From Pseudorhodobacter ferrugineus DSM 5888 (GTDB lineage Bacteria > Pseudomonadota > Alphaproteobacteria > Rhodobacterales > Rhodobacteraceae), in assembly GCF_000420745.1 (NCBI RefSeq), contig NZ_ATVN01000002.1, positions 124,001-188,000 of the forward strand: a stretch of DNA of 64,000 bases, read 5' to 3'. The position numbers and the translations under genes are program-made. Position 1 is the first letter of the stretch; the number at the start of each line of letters is the position of its first letter. Positions 41,909 through 49,832 of the stretch are shown here, one piece after another. The notes below the pieces were generated by a model, which saw only the letters and a program-made list of their open reading frames with translations, was not told the DNA's origin and did no database searches.

Positions 41909-42711
41909 CGGGTGATTTTCCGAAAGAGTGGCAGTACCGTACACCGAAAACCAAGCTGCTGATCTGGGCTTTTTGGCTGTGTATGGTGGCTGGATTTGTC
42001 TATTGCTGGCAGGTGATGACCGAAGGCACGATTTGGTATTTCGTGCAGGATGCGCCGCGCCAAGCCGCCGATATTGGCGGGCGGATGTGGCCGCCAAAGC
42101 TGTCTTATGTGCCGGAATTGATGATCCCGCTGTGGGATACGCTGAATATGGCCACGCTAGGCACCATGCTGGGTGTCATTCTGGCGGTGCCTGTCGCGTT
42201 TATGGCCGCGCGCAACACCACGCCTTCTGCGACATTCCTGCGCCCGCTTGCGCTGTTCATCATCGTGGCGTCCCGGTCGATCAATTCGTTGATCTGGGCA
42301 CTTTTGCTGGTCGCCATCCTTGGGCCGGGCATTTTGGCGGGCATTATCGCGATTGGCCTGCGGTCGATCGGCTTTGTCGGCAAGCTGCTGTATGAGGCGA
42401 TTGAAGAAACCGATGTCACGCAAATTGAGGCGATCCGCGCCACGGGGGCAAGCCCTGCACAGGTGCTGAACTATGCCATCGTCCCGCAAATTATGCCGGC
42501 ATTCTGGGGCATTACGGTGTTTCGCTGGGATATCAATATCCGTGAAAGCGCGATCTTGGGCTTGGTCGGTGCGGGCGGTTTGGGGCTAAAGCTGCAAGCG
42601 TCCCTCAATGTCTTGTCCTGGCCACAGGTCACCACGATCTTGCTTTTGATCCTGATAACGGTGGTTATTTCAGAATGGGTTTCGGCACGGGTTCGCGCCG
42701 CGCTCATCTAA
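41905..42711 (+). CDS. phnE: Phosphonate ABC transporter permease, second subunit
   Basis: A 268-residue permease, paralogue of the preceding gene. Hydrophobic segments lie near residues 17-38, 75-100, 110-150, 210-230 and 240-265. The coupling loop is EETDVTQIEAIRATGASPAQVLNYAIVPQIMPAFW, and RWDINIRESAILGLVGAGGLG is the family segment. It overlaps phnE1 by ATGA and ends the phn unit. The N-terminus is longer and more hydrophilic, with a periplasmic loop at about 40-70. Two permeases per operon are common in alphaproteobacterial PhnCDE systems. Confidence 0.88.
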   Translation: MTGDFPKEWQYRTPKTKLLIWAFWLCMVAGFVYCWQVMTEGTIWYFVQDAPRQAADIGGRMWPPKLSYVPELMIPLWDTLNMATLGTMLGVILAVPVAFMAARNTTPSATFLRPLALFIIVASRSINSLIWALLLVAILGPGILAGIIAIGLRSIGFVGKLLYEAIEETDVTQIEAIRATGASPAQVLNYAIVPQIMPAFWGITVFRWDINIRESAILGLVGAGGLGLKLQASLNVLSWPQVTTILLLILITVVISEWVSARVRAALI

Positions 42712-42787
42712 CGGGTCGCTGTCGCGGCCTCTGGCATTCATCTGCAAGGCGCGGTATGGGCTGGGCAAGCAAGCACGAGGCCAAGAG

Positions 42788-43888
42788 ATGACCGATACCG
42801 AATATTCCAAAGACATATCTTCGATTGAGGAGATTATCGCGGATGCGCGCGCAGGCCGCATGTTTATTCTGGTCGATCACGAAGACCGCGAGAATGAGGG
42901 CGATCTGGTGATCCCCGCGCAGAAATGCACTCCTGCTGCGGTGAATTTTATGGCGACCCACGGGCGTGGCCTGATTTGCCTGACATTGACCGAGGCGCGC
43001 ATCGACGCGCTCGGTTTGACCTTGATGAGCCCCAAAAACTCCAGCCGCCATGAAACCGCCTTTACCACCTCGATCGAGGCGCGCGATGGTGTGTCCACAG
43101 GCATTTCGGCTGCTGACCGCGCGCTGACTGTGGCCGTGGCGATTGATCCTGCCAAGGGTCCGCAAGATATAGCTACACCTGGCCATGTGTTCCCCCTGCG
43201 CGCCCGCAATGGTGGCGTTTTGGTGCGGGCAGGACATACCGAGGCGGCGGTGGACGTGTCGCGCCTTGCAGGCCTCGACCCGTCGGGTGTGATTTGCGAG
43301 ATTATGAACGATGATGGCACGATGGCGCGTTTGCCAGACCTTATCGGTTTCGCCAAAAAGCATCAGATGAAAATCGGCACGATTTCCGATTTGATCGCCT
43401 ATCGCCGCCGCAATGACAACCTTGTGCGCGTCAGTTCCGAGGCGACCGTGACATCTGAATTTGGTGGCGATTGGGTCATGCGGGTTTACACCGATGATAC
43501 CGAAGGCGCCGAGCATGTGGTGCTGATCAAAGGCGATCTGTCGACGACTGGTCCGGTTTTGGTGCGGATGCATACGATGGACCCACTTTTGGATGTTGTG
43601 GGCCTTGGTCCCGTTGGCCGGACGGGCGAATTTGGCGATGCCATGCGCCTTATCGCGGCCGAGGGGCGCGGTGTGTTGGTGCTTTTGCGTGATCTCCATT
43701 CCAAGATGGTTTCGGATACCGAGGCCAGCCCGCAAACCTTGCGGCAATACGGCTTGGGCGCACAAATTCTGTCAAGTCTTGGGATCAAGGACTTGGTTTT
43801 GTTGACCAACTCCCCCCGTCCGAAGGTCGTTGGCCTTGATGCTTACGGTCTGACCATCACTGGCACCCGTGCCATTCCGAAAGGGTAA
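42788..43888 (+). CDS. ribBA: 3,4-dihydroxy-2-butanone 4-phosphate synthase with degenerate GTP cyclohydrolase II domain
   Basis: A 366-residue riboflavin-pathway enzyme. The N-terminal domain (about 1-205) makes 3,4-dihydroxy-2-butanone 4-phosphate from ribulose 5-phosphate and has FILVDHEDRENEGDL, THGRGLICL and VLVRAGHTEAAVDVSRLAGL with acid and metal residues in place. The C-terminal domain (about 210-366) has the fold of GTP cyclohydrolase II, but the zinc-cysteine cluster is absent: where the CxxGDxFxSxRCDCGxQ pattern should be, the sequence reads GLGPVGRTGEFGDAMRL. This second domain is therefore probably inactive, as in many alphaproteobacteria, and a separate RibA must exist. It starts the ribBA-ribH-nusB run. 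Confidence 0.9.
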   Translation: MTDTEYSKDISSIEEIIADARAGRMFILVDHEDRENEGDLVIPAQKCTPAAVNFMATHGRGLICLTLTEARIDALGLTLMSPKNSSRHETAFTTSIEARDGVSTGISAADRALTVAVAIDPAKGPQDIATPGHVFPLRARNGGVLVRAGHTEAAVDVSRLAGLDPSGVICEIMNDDGTMARLPDLIGFAKKHQMKIGTISDLIAYRRRNDNLVRVSSEATVTSEFGGDWVMRVYTDDTEGAEHVVLIKGDLSTTGPVLVRMHTMDPLLDVVGLGPVGRTGEFGDAMRLIAAEGRGVLVLLRDLHSKMVSDTEASPQTLRQYGLGAQILSSLGIKDLVLLTNSPRPKVVGLDAYGLTITGTRAIPKG

Positions 43889-43891
43889 AAT

Positions 43892-44413
43892 ATGGCCAGT
43901 TTAGAGTCACACTACACCTTGCCACTGCCAGAGTTTGACAAGCCGGTAAAGCTGTTGATCGTGGTCGCCCCTTATTACCGCGCCATTGCCGATCAGATGA
44001 TCGCAGGGGCCACCGCCACCGCCGAGGCGTGCGGCGCGAGTTTTGAAATTGTCGAGGTTCCAGGCGCTTTGGAAGTGCCGACCGCGATTGCGATGGCCGA
44101 ACGTCAAAGTAATTTTGACGGTTATGTTGCCCTTGGCTGCATCATCCGCGGTGAAACCACGCATTACGATACGGTCTGCAATGACAGCAGCCGCGCCTTG
44201 TCCTTGATGGGGCTGCAAGGGGCTTGCATCGGCAATGGCATTTTGACCGTTGAAAACATGGATCAGGCGCAAGTGCGTGCCAATCCTGCTGCCCAGAACA
44301 AAGGTGGCGGTGCCGCTGCCGCCGCCCTTCATCTGATCGCCTTGTCGCGCCGCTGGTCCAGCGCCCGCAAAGGCATCGGTTTTCGCCCGCCCGAGGATAG
44401 CTTTCGCGCATGA
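43892..44413 (+). CDS. ribH: 6,7-dimethyl-8-ribityllumazine synthase
   Basis: A 173-residue enzyme that condenses the four-carbon unit from RibB with the pyrimidine to form the lumazine precursor of riboflavin. Signatures include IVVAPYYRAIADQMIAGA, VPGALEVPTAIAMA, GYVALGCIIRGETTHYDTVC with the catalytic histidine, and GNGILTVENMDQAQVRANP. NKGGGAAAAALHLIALS follows. It begins 3 bp after ribBA ends and overlaps nusB by ATGA. The order ribBA-ribH-nusB is conserved in alphaproteobacteria. Confidence 0.95.
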   Translation: MASLESHYTLPLPEFDKPVKLLIVVAPYYRAIADQMIAGATATAEACGASFEIVEVPGALEVPTAIAMAERQSNFDGYVALGCIIRGETTHYDTVCNDSSRALSLMGLQGACIGNGILTVENMDQAQVRANPAAQNKGGGAAAAALHLIALSRRWSSARKGIGFRPPEDSFRA

Positions 44414-44886
44414 CCAAGCCTGACCCCAAAAAAGACCTGAAAAAGCAAATGAAATCCGCGGCGCGGCTTTATGCGGTACAGGCGCTGTTTCAAATGGAAA
44501 GCTCAGGCCAAACGGTAGAGGCCGTGCAGGCCGAGTTTGAAACCCATCGTTTTGGTGCCGTTTATGATGGCGACGAGATGGCCGAAGGGGACGCGACCCA
44601 TTTTCGGGCCGTGCTGAACCATGCCGTGAACCGGCAGGCGCGGATCGACCAGATGACCGACCGTGCGTTGGCGGCGGCTTGGCCGATTGACCGGATCGAT
44701 CCGGTTTTGCGCGCGCTTTTCCGCGCGGCGGGGGCTGAATTGGTGGAGATGGTGACGCCGCCCAAGGTGGTGATCAATGAATATGTGGACCTCGCCAAAG
44801 CCTTTTTTCCGGACGGCAAGGAACCGAAATTCGTGAACGCGGTTTTGGACCACATGGCGCGCGAGGCCAAGCCCGAGGCGTTTTAG
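44410..44886 (+). CDS. nusB: Transcription antitermination factor NusB
   Basis: A 158-residue all-helical RNA-binding protein that, with NusE (ribosomal protein S10), binds boxA and prevents early termination in rRNA operons. Conserved parts are AARLYAVQALFQMESSGQ, IDQMTDRALAAAWPIDRIDPVLRALFRAAGAEL and PPKVVINEYVDLAKAFFPDGKEPKFVNAVLDHM. It overlaps ribH by 4 bp. The N-terminus is lysine-rich (KPDPKKDLKKQMKSA), common in this order. It closes the riboflavin operon; a small membrane-protein gene follows. Confidence 0.93.
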   Translation: MTKPDPKKDLKKQMKSAARLYAVQALFQMESSGQTVEAVQAEFETHRFGAVYDGDEMAEGDATHFRAVLNHAVNRQARIDQMTDRALAAAWPIDRIDPVLRALFRAAGAELVEMVTPPKVVINEYVDLAKAFFPDGKEPKFVNAVLDHMAREAKPEAF

Positions 44887-44961
44887 GGTTGCGACAAAAA
44901 AACCGTGTCGTAAACTGTTCTTCGCGTGCTACGTTGGGTTGAATAGCATCTGGGGGCCGCC

Positions 44962-45264
44962 ATGCCAAAACTGATCCGTCTTTATATTATCAATGTCGCC
45001 ATTGGCTTTGCCTTGGCCCTCGCTTTTGTGTCGCTGATTGTCTGGCTGGATGTGGGTGGGTTGCGCCATCTTGTGACCGAAACGGAAATGGGCTGGCTTG
45101 CCTTTACGATGATGGTTGTTTTCAATGGCGTGGTCTTTGCTGGCGTTCAATTTGCCTATGCGGTGATGAGCCTGGCCGCGCCGGATGACGAACCGAAGGG
45201 CGGCAAAAAGCAAGGTGTTACGGCTGAACTGGCCCCTGTTCATGTGGGCGCCAAGCGGCGGTAA
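44962..45264 (+). CDS. Small inner-membrane protein of unknown function
   Basis: A 100-residue protein with two hydrophobic segments, at about residues 8-30 (IINVAIGFALALAFVSLIVWL) and 43-68 (MGWLAFTMMVVFNGVVFAGVQFAYAVM). The C-terminal 30 residues are hydrophilic and basic (EPKGGKKQGV, HVGAKRR). I recognise no family, although small two-helix proteins of this sort occur beside nusB in related genomes as far as I recall. It faces the probable 6S RNA gene, which ends just after its stop codon. Function unknown. Confidence 0.65.
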   Translation: MPKLIRLYIINVAIGFALALAFVSLIVWLDVGGLRHLVTETEMGWLAFTMMVVFNGVVFAGVQFAYAVMSLAAPDDEPKGGKKQGVTAELAPVHVGAKRR

Positions 45265-45265
45265 A

Positions 45266-45429
45266 GGTGGCGGGAACCGCAGCAGCCGTGTTTGCGTGAA
45301 TTTCCCGAGAGCCTGAGTTTTCAGGTGGTCGCCAGGTACTTGGACCAGGATCCAAACAGAGCCAGCTCCCTCGGAGATGCTTATGGGCCACTGGAAATGT
45401 GCGACGCACGAACCGAGCAGAACCCGCCT
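45266..45429 (-). ncRNA. ssrS: Probable 6S RNA
   Basis: On the minus strand about 160 nt can fold into one long hairpin with internal bulges: GGCGGG (45423-45428) with CCCGCC (45269-45274) at the base, then TGCGT with ACGCA and CCGAG with CTCGG further in, and a terminal stem CCTGA-TCAGG in the apical part. This open-promoter-like architecture, the length, and segments such as GGCCCATAAGCATCTCCGAGGGAGC fit alphaproteobacterial 6S RNAs, which bind sigma70 RNA polymerase in stationary phase. A sigma70-type promoter places the start at the base of the stem. Assignment rests on fold, promoter and remembered sequence pattern. Confidence 0.6.
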
Positions 45430-45435
45430 TTCTGA

Positions 45436-45464
45436 AAGATAGGGCTTGAGGGGGGGTAAAGCAA
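45436..45464 (-). promoter_or_regulatory. Sigma70-type promoter of the probable 6S RNA
   Basis: On the minus strand TTGCTT (45464-45459) and TATCTT (45441-45436) are separated by exactly 17 bp. The expected start, about 7 bp on, falls at 45429-45428, the first base of the long hairpin. Confidence 0.6.
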
Positions 45465-45484
45465 GGCCCCCCGTGCTCGCAGAA

Positions 45485-45500
45485 TGTCCGCGTGCGAACA
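45485..45500. repeat. Second copy of the TGT-N10-ACA motif
   Basis: TGTCCGCGTGCGAACA differs at one position from 26165-26180. It is imperfectly palindromic and lies about 20 bp upstream of the -35 box of the probable 6S RNA promoter, so it could be a regulatory site or a dispersed repeat. Confidence 0.5.
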
Positions 45501-45501
45501 T

Positions 45502-45865
45502 TTGTGTAAGCATCTGATATTTATTGATACTCCGTTTTTTCTTAACCAAATTTTAACGTGGACAGGTGGCGATTTTCGTTCCCCTAGGCCGCGATCTGCT
45601 TTGTGATTGGGCGATGGGACCGGATTTGAGGTGCTGGGCGTCCGTCCGTCGCCGAGATTGCAAAACCCCTTCAACACCGGCTTTGGTTTGGCGACGTTTT
45701 TTTGGGCGCGGACCCTTCGGAGTTTTTTGCCTCTGCCTAGAAGGGAGGATTTGTGGCGCTGCGCCTTTTCAAAGCTGCCGTTCGTGGGTCTTGCATGAAC
45801 GGTCTGGTTTGAGCCCAAAGTGCACAAAGCTGCCTGACGCAGGAACGACGGCTAAGCAGGTCGTG
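45502..45865. other. 364-bp intergenic stretch with no convincing gene
   Basis: Overlapping open frames occur on both strands (for example 45607-45798 plus) but none has a ribosome binding site or known domain. The stretch is AT-rich at its left end, where promoter elements for the minus-strand RNA may begin, and includes several T-runs. I have a weak impression that similar sequences recur between genes in related genomes, so it may be an intergenic repeat. Confidence 0.35.
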
Positions 45866-46438
45866 TCAAAGCTTAGTCAAACCGTCTGCTATCTCTGCTG
45901 CGATTGCCTTGGCGTCGACACCCTCGCGTTCGGCAGAGACCCTTAAACCCAAAAGATCAGACTGATACCTGCGGGCAAGCACCTTAGGATCATGCGAAAC
46001 ATCAATGTCGCCCGCGTATTGAGCCTGCTGAAATAGGTCTGCAAAATGTGCCTCCATCTTTAAAAGATGCAGATTCGCTTCGTGCGCTAAAGGGTGGTTG
46101 TGTGCGTGAAGTTCAAGAAGCGTCTTTGATAGCATGCAGGCCTTGGCGGGAGCGGCATCGTTCCCGACGACCATCTCCGGGAAACGCTGAAGGGCTTTGA
46201 TCGGGCCGTGTTTTTCCGCCAACGTTTTCAGGCGTTCCCGCCCGTCAGTCGCATACTTTTCCATGGCCAGTGCAAACAGAGCATCTTTAGAGCCAAACGC
46301 AGCATAAAAGCTGCCCGGCTTCACCTGCAACACAGCTTCGAGGTCTTTCAGCGAAGTACCCGCCCATCCACGTTTCCAAAATAAATCGCGGGCGCGTTCG
46401 ATCAGTTCATCTCGGTCATAATTCGGTTTGGGTGGCAT
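45866..46438 (-). CDS. TetR-family transcriptional regulator
   Basis: A 190-residue repressor. The N-terminal helix-turn-helix (about residues 8-55) reads RDELIERARDLFWKRGWAGTSLKDLEAVLQVKPGSFYAAFGSKDALFALAM. The ligand-binding part includes ACMLSKTLLELHAHNHPLAHEANLHLLKMEAHFADLF. ATG 46438 is preferred; a TTG at 46468 would place the start inside a palindrome that is probably the operator. It is divergent from an AhpD-like gene, with two inverted-repeat sites between, so it probably represses both. The inducer is unknown; similar pairs respond to reactive electrophiles. Confidence 0.85.
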   Translation of the reverse strand: MPPKPNYDRDELIERARDLFWKRGWAGTSLKDLEAVLQVKPGSFYAAFGSKDALFALAMEKYATDGRERLKTLAEKHGPIKALQRFPEMVVGNDAAPAKACMLSKTLLELHAHNHPLAHEANLHLLKMEAHFADLFQQAQYAGDIDVSHDPKVLARRYQSDLLGLRVSAEREGVDAKAIAAEIADGLTKL

Positions 46439-46452
46439 TGGATCACCAGTTC

Positions 46453-46468
46453 TTGAATGAACATTCAA
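46453..46468. promoter_or_regulatory. TetR-type operator, main site
   Basis: TTGAATGAACATTCAA has perfect 7-bp arms (TTGAATG and CATTCAA) around AA. It lies 15 bp upstream of the regulator start and 73 bp upstream of the AhpD-like gene. Confidence 0.65.
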
Positions 46469-46475
46469 TTATATA

Positions 46476-46493
46476 CTTGAGTGATTGATCAAG
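46476..46493. promoter_or_regulatory. TetR-type operator, second weaker site
   Basis: CTTGA and TCAAG flank GTGATTGA, a related inverted repeat 7 bp from the main site. Two adjacent sites in a divergent promoter are typical of self-regulating TetR proteins. Confidence 0.45.
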
Positions 46494-46540
46494 AAAGCCT
46501 AAAAGACACATATTGCAGTTTAAAAAAAGGACGCACCGAT

Positions 46541-47107
46541 ATGAATTTCCCTTCGCATGATCTGGACACGGCTCCAGAAGCCTCCAAGCCGCTTTTGGAG
46601 ACGTCGCAAAAAGCCTTTGGCCGTTTGCCCGGGTTGCACAAAGTTCTGGCGGAAAGCCCACAGGCGTACGAGGCATATCAACTTCTTCATAAACTCTTCA
46701 CTGAAACAGACTTTGACGCCGACGAGCTAACTGTTGTGTGGCAAGCAATCAATGTTGAGCATTCATGCCATTACTGCGTACCGGCCCACACAGGCATCGC
46801 AAAGATGATGAAGGTTTCGGACGATATCACAGATGCCCTGCGCAACGAGACGCCGCTGCCAACGGCAAAGCTTGAGGCTCTGCGATCTTTCACAATCCAG
46901 ATGGTGCGCGAGCGCGGAAACGCCGCTGATGCTCAGATCGAAACTTTCTTTGCTGCCGGTTACAGCCATCGCGCTGTGTTAGATGTCATCTTGGGCATCG
47001 CCCAGAAAACGATGTCCAATTATATTAACCATGTGGCGGTAACGCCAGTTGACGAAGTGTTCCACCCGTTGAAATGGGAGCGCAGCGCTTCACCTCTCGA
47101 AGTTTGA
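46541..47107 (+). CDS. Carboxymuconolactone-decarboxylase/AhpD-like protein
   Basis: A 188-residue helical protein of the AhpD-like superfamily. The redox motif HSCHYCVPAH (E-x-x-CxxC-x-x-x-H type) is at about residues 72-83, preceded by ELTVVWQAINVE, and the C-terminal half has SHRAVLDVILGIAQKTMSNYINHVAVTPVDE. Proteins with the CxxC and histidine act as alkylhydroperoxidases or disulfide reductases. AAAAAAAGG precedes ATG 46541 at a fair spacing. The gene is divergent from a TetR regulator with shared operators, so it probably belongs to a small oxidative or electrophile response unit. Confidence 0.8.
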   Translation: MNFPSHDLDTAPEASKPLLETSQKAFGRLPGLHKVLAESPQAYEAYQLLHKLFTETDFDADELTVVWQAINVEHSCHYCVPAHTGIAKMMKVSDDITDALRNETPLPTAKLEALRSFTIQMVRERGNAADAQIETFFAAGYSHRAVLDVILGIAQKTMSNYINHVAVTPVDEVFHPLKWERSASPLEV

Positions 47108-47308
47108 AACACTGAAGGCGCGCTTTTATGAAAAAGTGGAGCGTGCCTTCGTTCGTCGCAAGAGTTGAACCGGACATCCGAGTTAAGATTGCTATTGACC
47201 GCAAAGTCCGCCAAGCGGAAGGTCATGCACGTCGCCGCGAGCGGCCGCTCTGGGGTGTTTGGCGCGGCAGAAAAGCGGTTATTTTGGCACGGTCGGGGCT
47301 GCGGCGGC

Positions 47309-48730
47309 TTATGCCGCCGAGCCGCCCACCGTCAGCCCCCCGATTAGCAACGTAGGTTGCCCCACACCGACCGGCACCCATTGGCCTGCCTTGCCGCAAT
47401 TGCCGATGCCGGGGTCCATGGCCATGTCGTTGCCGATGGCGCGGATGTGTTGCAGGGCGGTGGCCCCGTCACCGATCAGGGTAGCACCTTTGACTGGGGC
47501 GCCGATTTTGCCGTTTTGGACGCGGTAGGCCTCGGTGCAGGAAAACACGAATTTGCCGTTAGTGATGTCGACTTGGCCGCCGCCAAAGCCTACGGCATAG
47601 ATACCGTCTTTGAGGGACGCCACGATTTCTTGCGGGTCGGTGTTGCCGCCCAGCATATAGGTGTTGGTCATACGGGGCATGGGGATATGCGCGTGGCTTT
47701 CGCGGCGGCCGTTGCCGGTGGGGGCGACACCCATCAGGCGCGCATTCTGGCGGTCTTGCATGTAGCGGACGAGTTTTCCGTCTTCGATCAGTACGTTGCG
47801 TTGGGAAGGGGTGCCTTCGTCATCGAAGCTGATCGATCCGCGCCGGTCGGGCATGGTGCCATCATCCAGCACGGTGACGCCTTTGGCCGCGATTTGTTGG
47901 CCCATAAGACCCGCGAACGCCGATGTTTTCTTGCGGTTGAAATCGCCTTCCAACCCGTGACCAATCGCCTCATGCAGCAAAATGCCTGGCCAGCCTGCAC
48001 CAAGAACGACATCCATCATGCCTGCGGGGGCAGGGACGGCATCAAGGTTAACAAGGGCGATGCGCAGAGCCTCACGCGCAAGGCCTTGCCAATGGGCGGG
48101 GTCCATCAGTCGGGCAAGACCGTAGCGGCCACCGCCGCCCATGCCGCCTTGTTCGCGGCGGCCGTTCTGTTCGATGATGACCGAGATGTTCAACCGCGCC
48201 ATGGGGCGGATGTCGGACAGGCGCAGCCCTTCGGGGCGCAAAATTTCCACCTCTTGCAGGCCTGCGGCGATGGTGGCGCTGACTTGCACGATGCGCGGAT
48301 CAAGCGCGCGGGTATAGGCATCAATTTCGCGCAGAAGGTCGATTTTGCCTGCAAATGTGGCATCTGCCATTGGGTCGGCATCGGTGTAGAGTTTCTGGTT
48401 GGTGCCTTTGGGGGCATCGGCCAAGGTGCCGCCGCCTGCGCCCACGGCAAGGCGGGTAGTGTCCATCGCGCGTTTGAGGGCGGATTCGGAAATTTCGGTC
48501 GAATGGGCATAACCTGCCACCTCGCCGCGCACGGCGCGCAGGCCAAACCCTTCGGAGGCGTCATAGCTGGCGGTTTTGACGCGGCCATCATCCAAAACGA
48601 TGGCTTCGGAGCGTTTTCGTTCCAAAAACAGCTCTCCGTCATCGGCGCCATGTGTGGCCTGGCGCAGCAAATCAAGGGCGCGTTGTTCGTCGAGATGCGA
48701 GTCAAACGGGCGGAACGGGGCATCGGTCAT
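47309..48730 (-). CDS. tldD: Metalloprotease TldD
   Basis: A 473-residue protease of the TldD/PmbA family that, with TldE (PmbA), cleaves short unfolded peptides and processes modified peptides. The zinc motif HEAIGH is at residues 253-258 in GAGWPGILLHEAIGHGLEGDFNRKKTSAF, and the third ligand region FVFSCTEAYRVQNGKIGAPVKGATLIGDG is near the C-terminus. VRGEVAGYAHSTEI lies at the N-terminus. TldE is not in this window. The gene is divergent from the cytochrome oxidase cluster, and a perfect FNR box lies 11 bp upstream of its start. Confidence 0.93.
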   Translation of the reverse strand: MTDAPFRPFDSHLDEQRALDLLRQATHGADDGELFLERKRSEAIVLDDGRVKTASYDASEGFGLRAVRGEVAGYAHSTEISESALKRAMDTTRLAVGAGGGTLADAPKGTNQKLYTDADPMADATFAGKIDLLREIDAYTRALDPRIVQVSATIAAGLQEVEILRPEGLRLSDIRPMARLNISVIIEQNGRREQGGMGGGGRYGLARLMDPAHWQGLAREALRIALVNLDAVPAPAGMMDVVLGAGWPGILLHEAIGHGLEGDFNRKKTSAFAGLMGQQIAAKGVTVLDDGTMPDRRGSISFDDEGTPSQRNVLIEDGKLVRYMQDRQNARLMGVAPTGNGRRESHAHIPMPRMTNTYMLGGNTDPQEIVASLKDGIYAVGFGGGQVDITNGKFVFSCTEAYRVQNGKIGAPVKGATLIGDGATALQHIRAIGNDMAMDPGIGNCGKAGQWVPVGVGQPTLLIGGLTVGGSAA

Positions 48731-48740
48731 GTAAAAGTCC

Positions 48741-48754
48741 TTGATTTACATCAA
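48741..48754. promoter_or_regulatory. Perfect FNR box (FnrL type)
   Basis: TTGATTTACATCAA matches TTGAT-N4-ATCAA exactly. It lies 11 bp upstream of the tldD start and about 147 bp upstream of the ctaC start, in the shared divergent promoter region. Oxygen-dependent control of one or both units is inferred. Confidence 0.75.
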
Positions 48755-48900
48755 ACGGCGTCGGTTTGCCGCAATGGTTTCTCTTGTCGTTACGGTCTTA
48801 ATATGGTTTCACCAAGAGTAGAAACAACGGGATTCTGCCCAAGAGTCGGGCAAACCTAAAATGCAGGCTGAAAGAGCCGCGTAACGAACGGGATTTGCAC

Positions 48901-49776
48901 ATGCGCATGAAGACGGGTTTTTTCGGTATCACCGCAGGTTTTGGAACAGTGATGGGGGCCGGTTTGGCCCTTGCGCAAGACGCGGCCTCGGGGCGGCCTG
49001 TGGACGGGGCGACCGGATTTCAGGTGGCAGCAACGGAATTGGCGCGTGACATCCATTGGCTGGATCAGTTTATTCTGGTGATCATCACTGCGATCACCGT
49101 GTTTGTAACGGGGTTGCTGCTGTATGTTTTGTGGCGCTTTAACGAAAAGCGTAACAAGGTGCCTGCGACATTCACCCATAACAGCCCGCTGGAGGTCGCT
49201 TGGACGATTGTGCCGATCGTAATCTTGGTGTTCATAGGCGCGTTTTCTTTGCCGGTTTTGTTTAAGCAGTTGGAAATTCCCGAAGCGGATATCACTATTA
49301 AGGTGACTGGCAACCAGTGGTACTGGAGCTATGAATACCCTGATGAGGGTGTGGCGTTTGATAGTTTTCTGATCGGCGATGGCAAGGTTATGAATGCCGA
49401 GGTTGAGGCCGAGCTGGTTGATGCCGGTTACACCAAGGAAGATTTCTTGTTGGCGACGGATACGGCGATGGTGATCCCTGTCGGCAAGGTGATTGTTGTG
49501 CAGCTGTCGGCGGCGGATGTTATTCATGCCTGGATGGTGCCCGCGTTTGGGGTGCAGAAATCGGCAGTTCCCGGTCGTTTGAACACGTTGTGGTTCAAGG
49601 CCGAGGTTGAAGGCACATTCTTTGGCCAGTGCACCACGCTGTGCGGCAAGGACCATGCCTATATGCCGATCACCGTGAAGGTGGTTTCGCAAGAAGCCTA
49701 TGATACGTGGTTGGCGGGTGAAAAGACTGCTGCTTTGATTGGTGCGGCCCCTGTTCAAGTGGCGGCGGCGGACTAA
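48901..49776 (+). CDS. ctaC: Cytochrome c oxidase subunit II
   Basis: A 291-residue subunit of aa3-type oxidase. It has a signal peptide (about residues 1-26, cut near LALA-QDAA), two transmembrane helices (about 58-85 and 98-120), and the periplasmic cupredoxin domain with the CuA ligands in ADVIHAWMVPAFGV and GQCTTLCGKDHAYMPI. GNQWYWSYEYPDEG is the cytochrome c docking region. TTG 48895, ATG 48901 and ATG 48907 are close together; ATG 48901 has the better spacing to ACGGGA. It is the first gene of the ctaC-ctaB-small gene-ctaG-ctaE-surf1 run. Subunit I is encoded elsewhere. Confidence 0.93.
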   Translation: MRMKTGFFGITAGFGTVMGAGLALAQDAASGRPVDGATGFQVAATELARDIHWLDQFILVIITAITVFVTGLLLYVLWRFNEKRNKVPATFTHNSPLEVAWTIVPIVILVFIGAFSLPVLFKQLEIPEADITIKVTGNQWYWSYEYPDEGVAFDSFLIGDGKVMNAEVEAELVDAGYTKEDFLLATDTAMVIPVGKVIVVQLSAADVIHAWMVPAFGVQKSAVPGRLNTLWFKAEVEGTFFGQCTTLCGKDHAYMPITVKVVSQEAYDTWLAGEKTAALIGAAPVQVAAAD

Positions 49777-49832
49777 TTTTTTAGGTGGGGACCGTAATTG
49801 GCCCCTGCCGTTCTGGCTTGGGAAGACATGTG

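Noticed and set aside
45502-45865. Possible small genes on both strands
   Set aside because: Overlapping frames without binding sites; the AT-rich promoter-like part and lack of domains argue against coding.
47239-47250. GAGCGGCCGCTC palindrome as a regulatory site
   Set aside because: It has no loop, lies downstream of two convergent genes and is GC-rich, so it is probably chance.
47128-47355. 75-codon frame between the AhpD-like gene and tldD
   Set aside because: The arginine-rich product resembles the antisense of a coding region, and its end overlaps tldD; no support for a gene.
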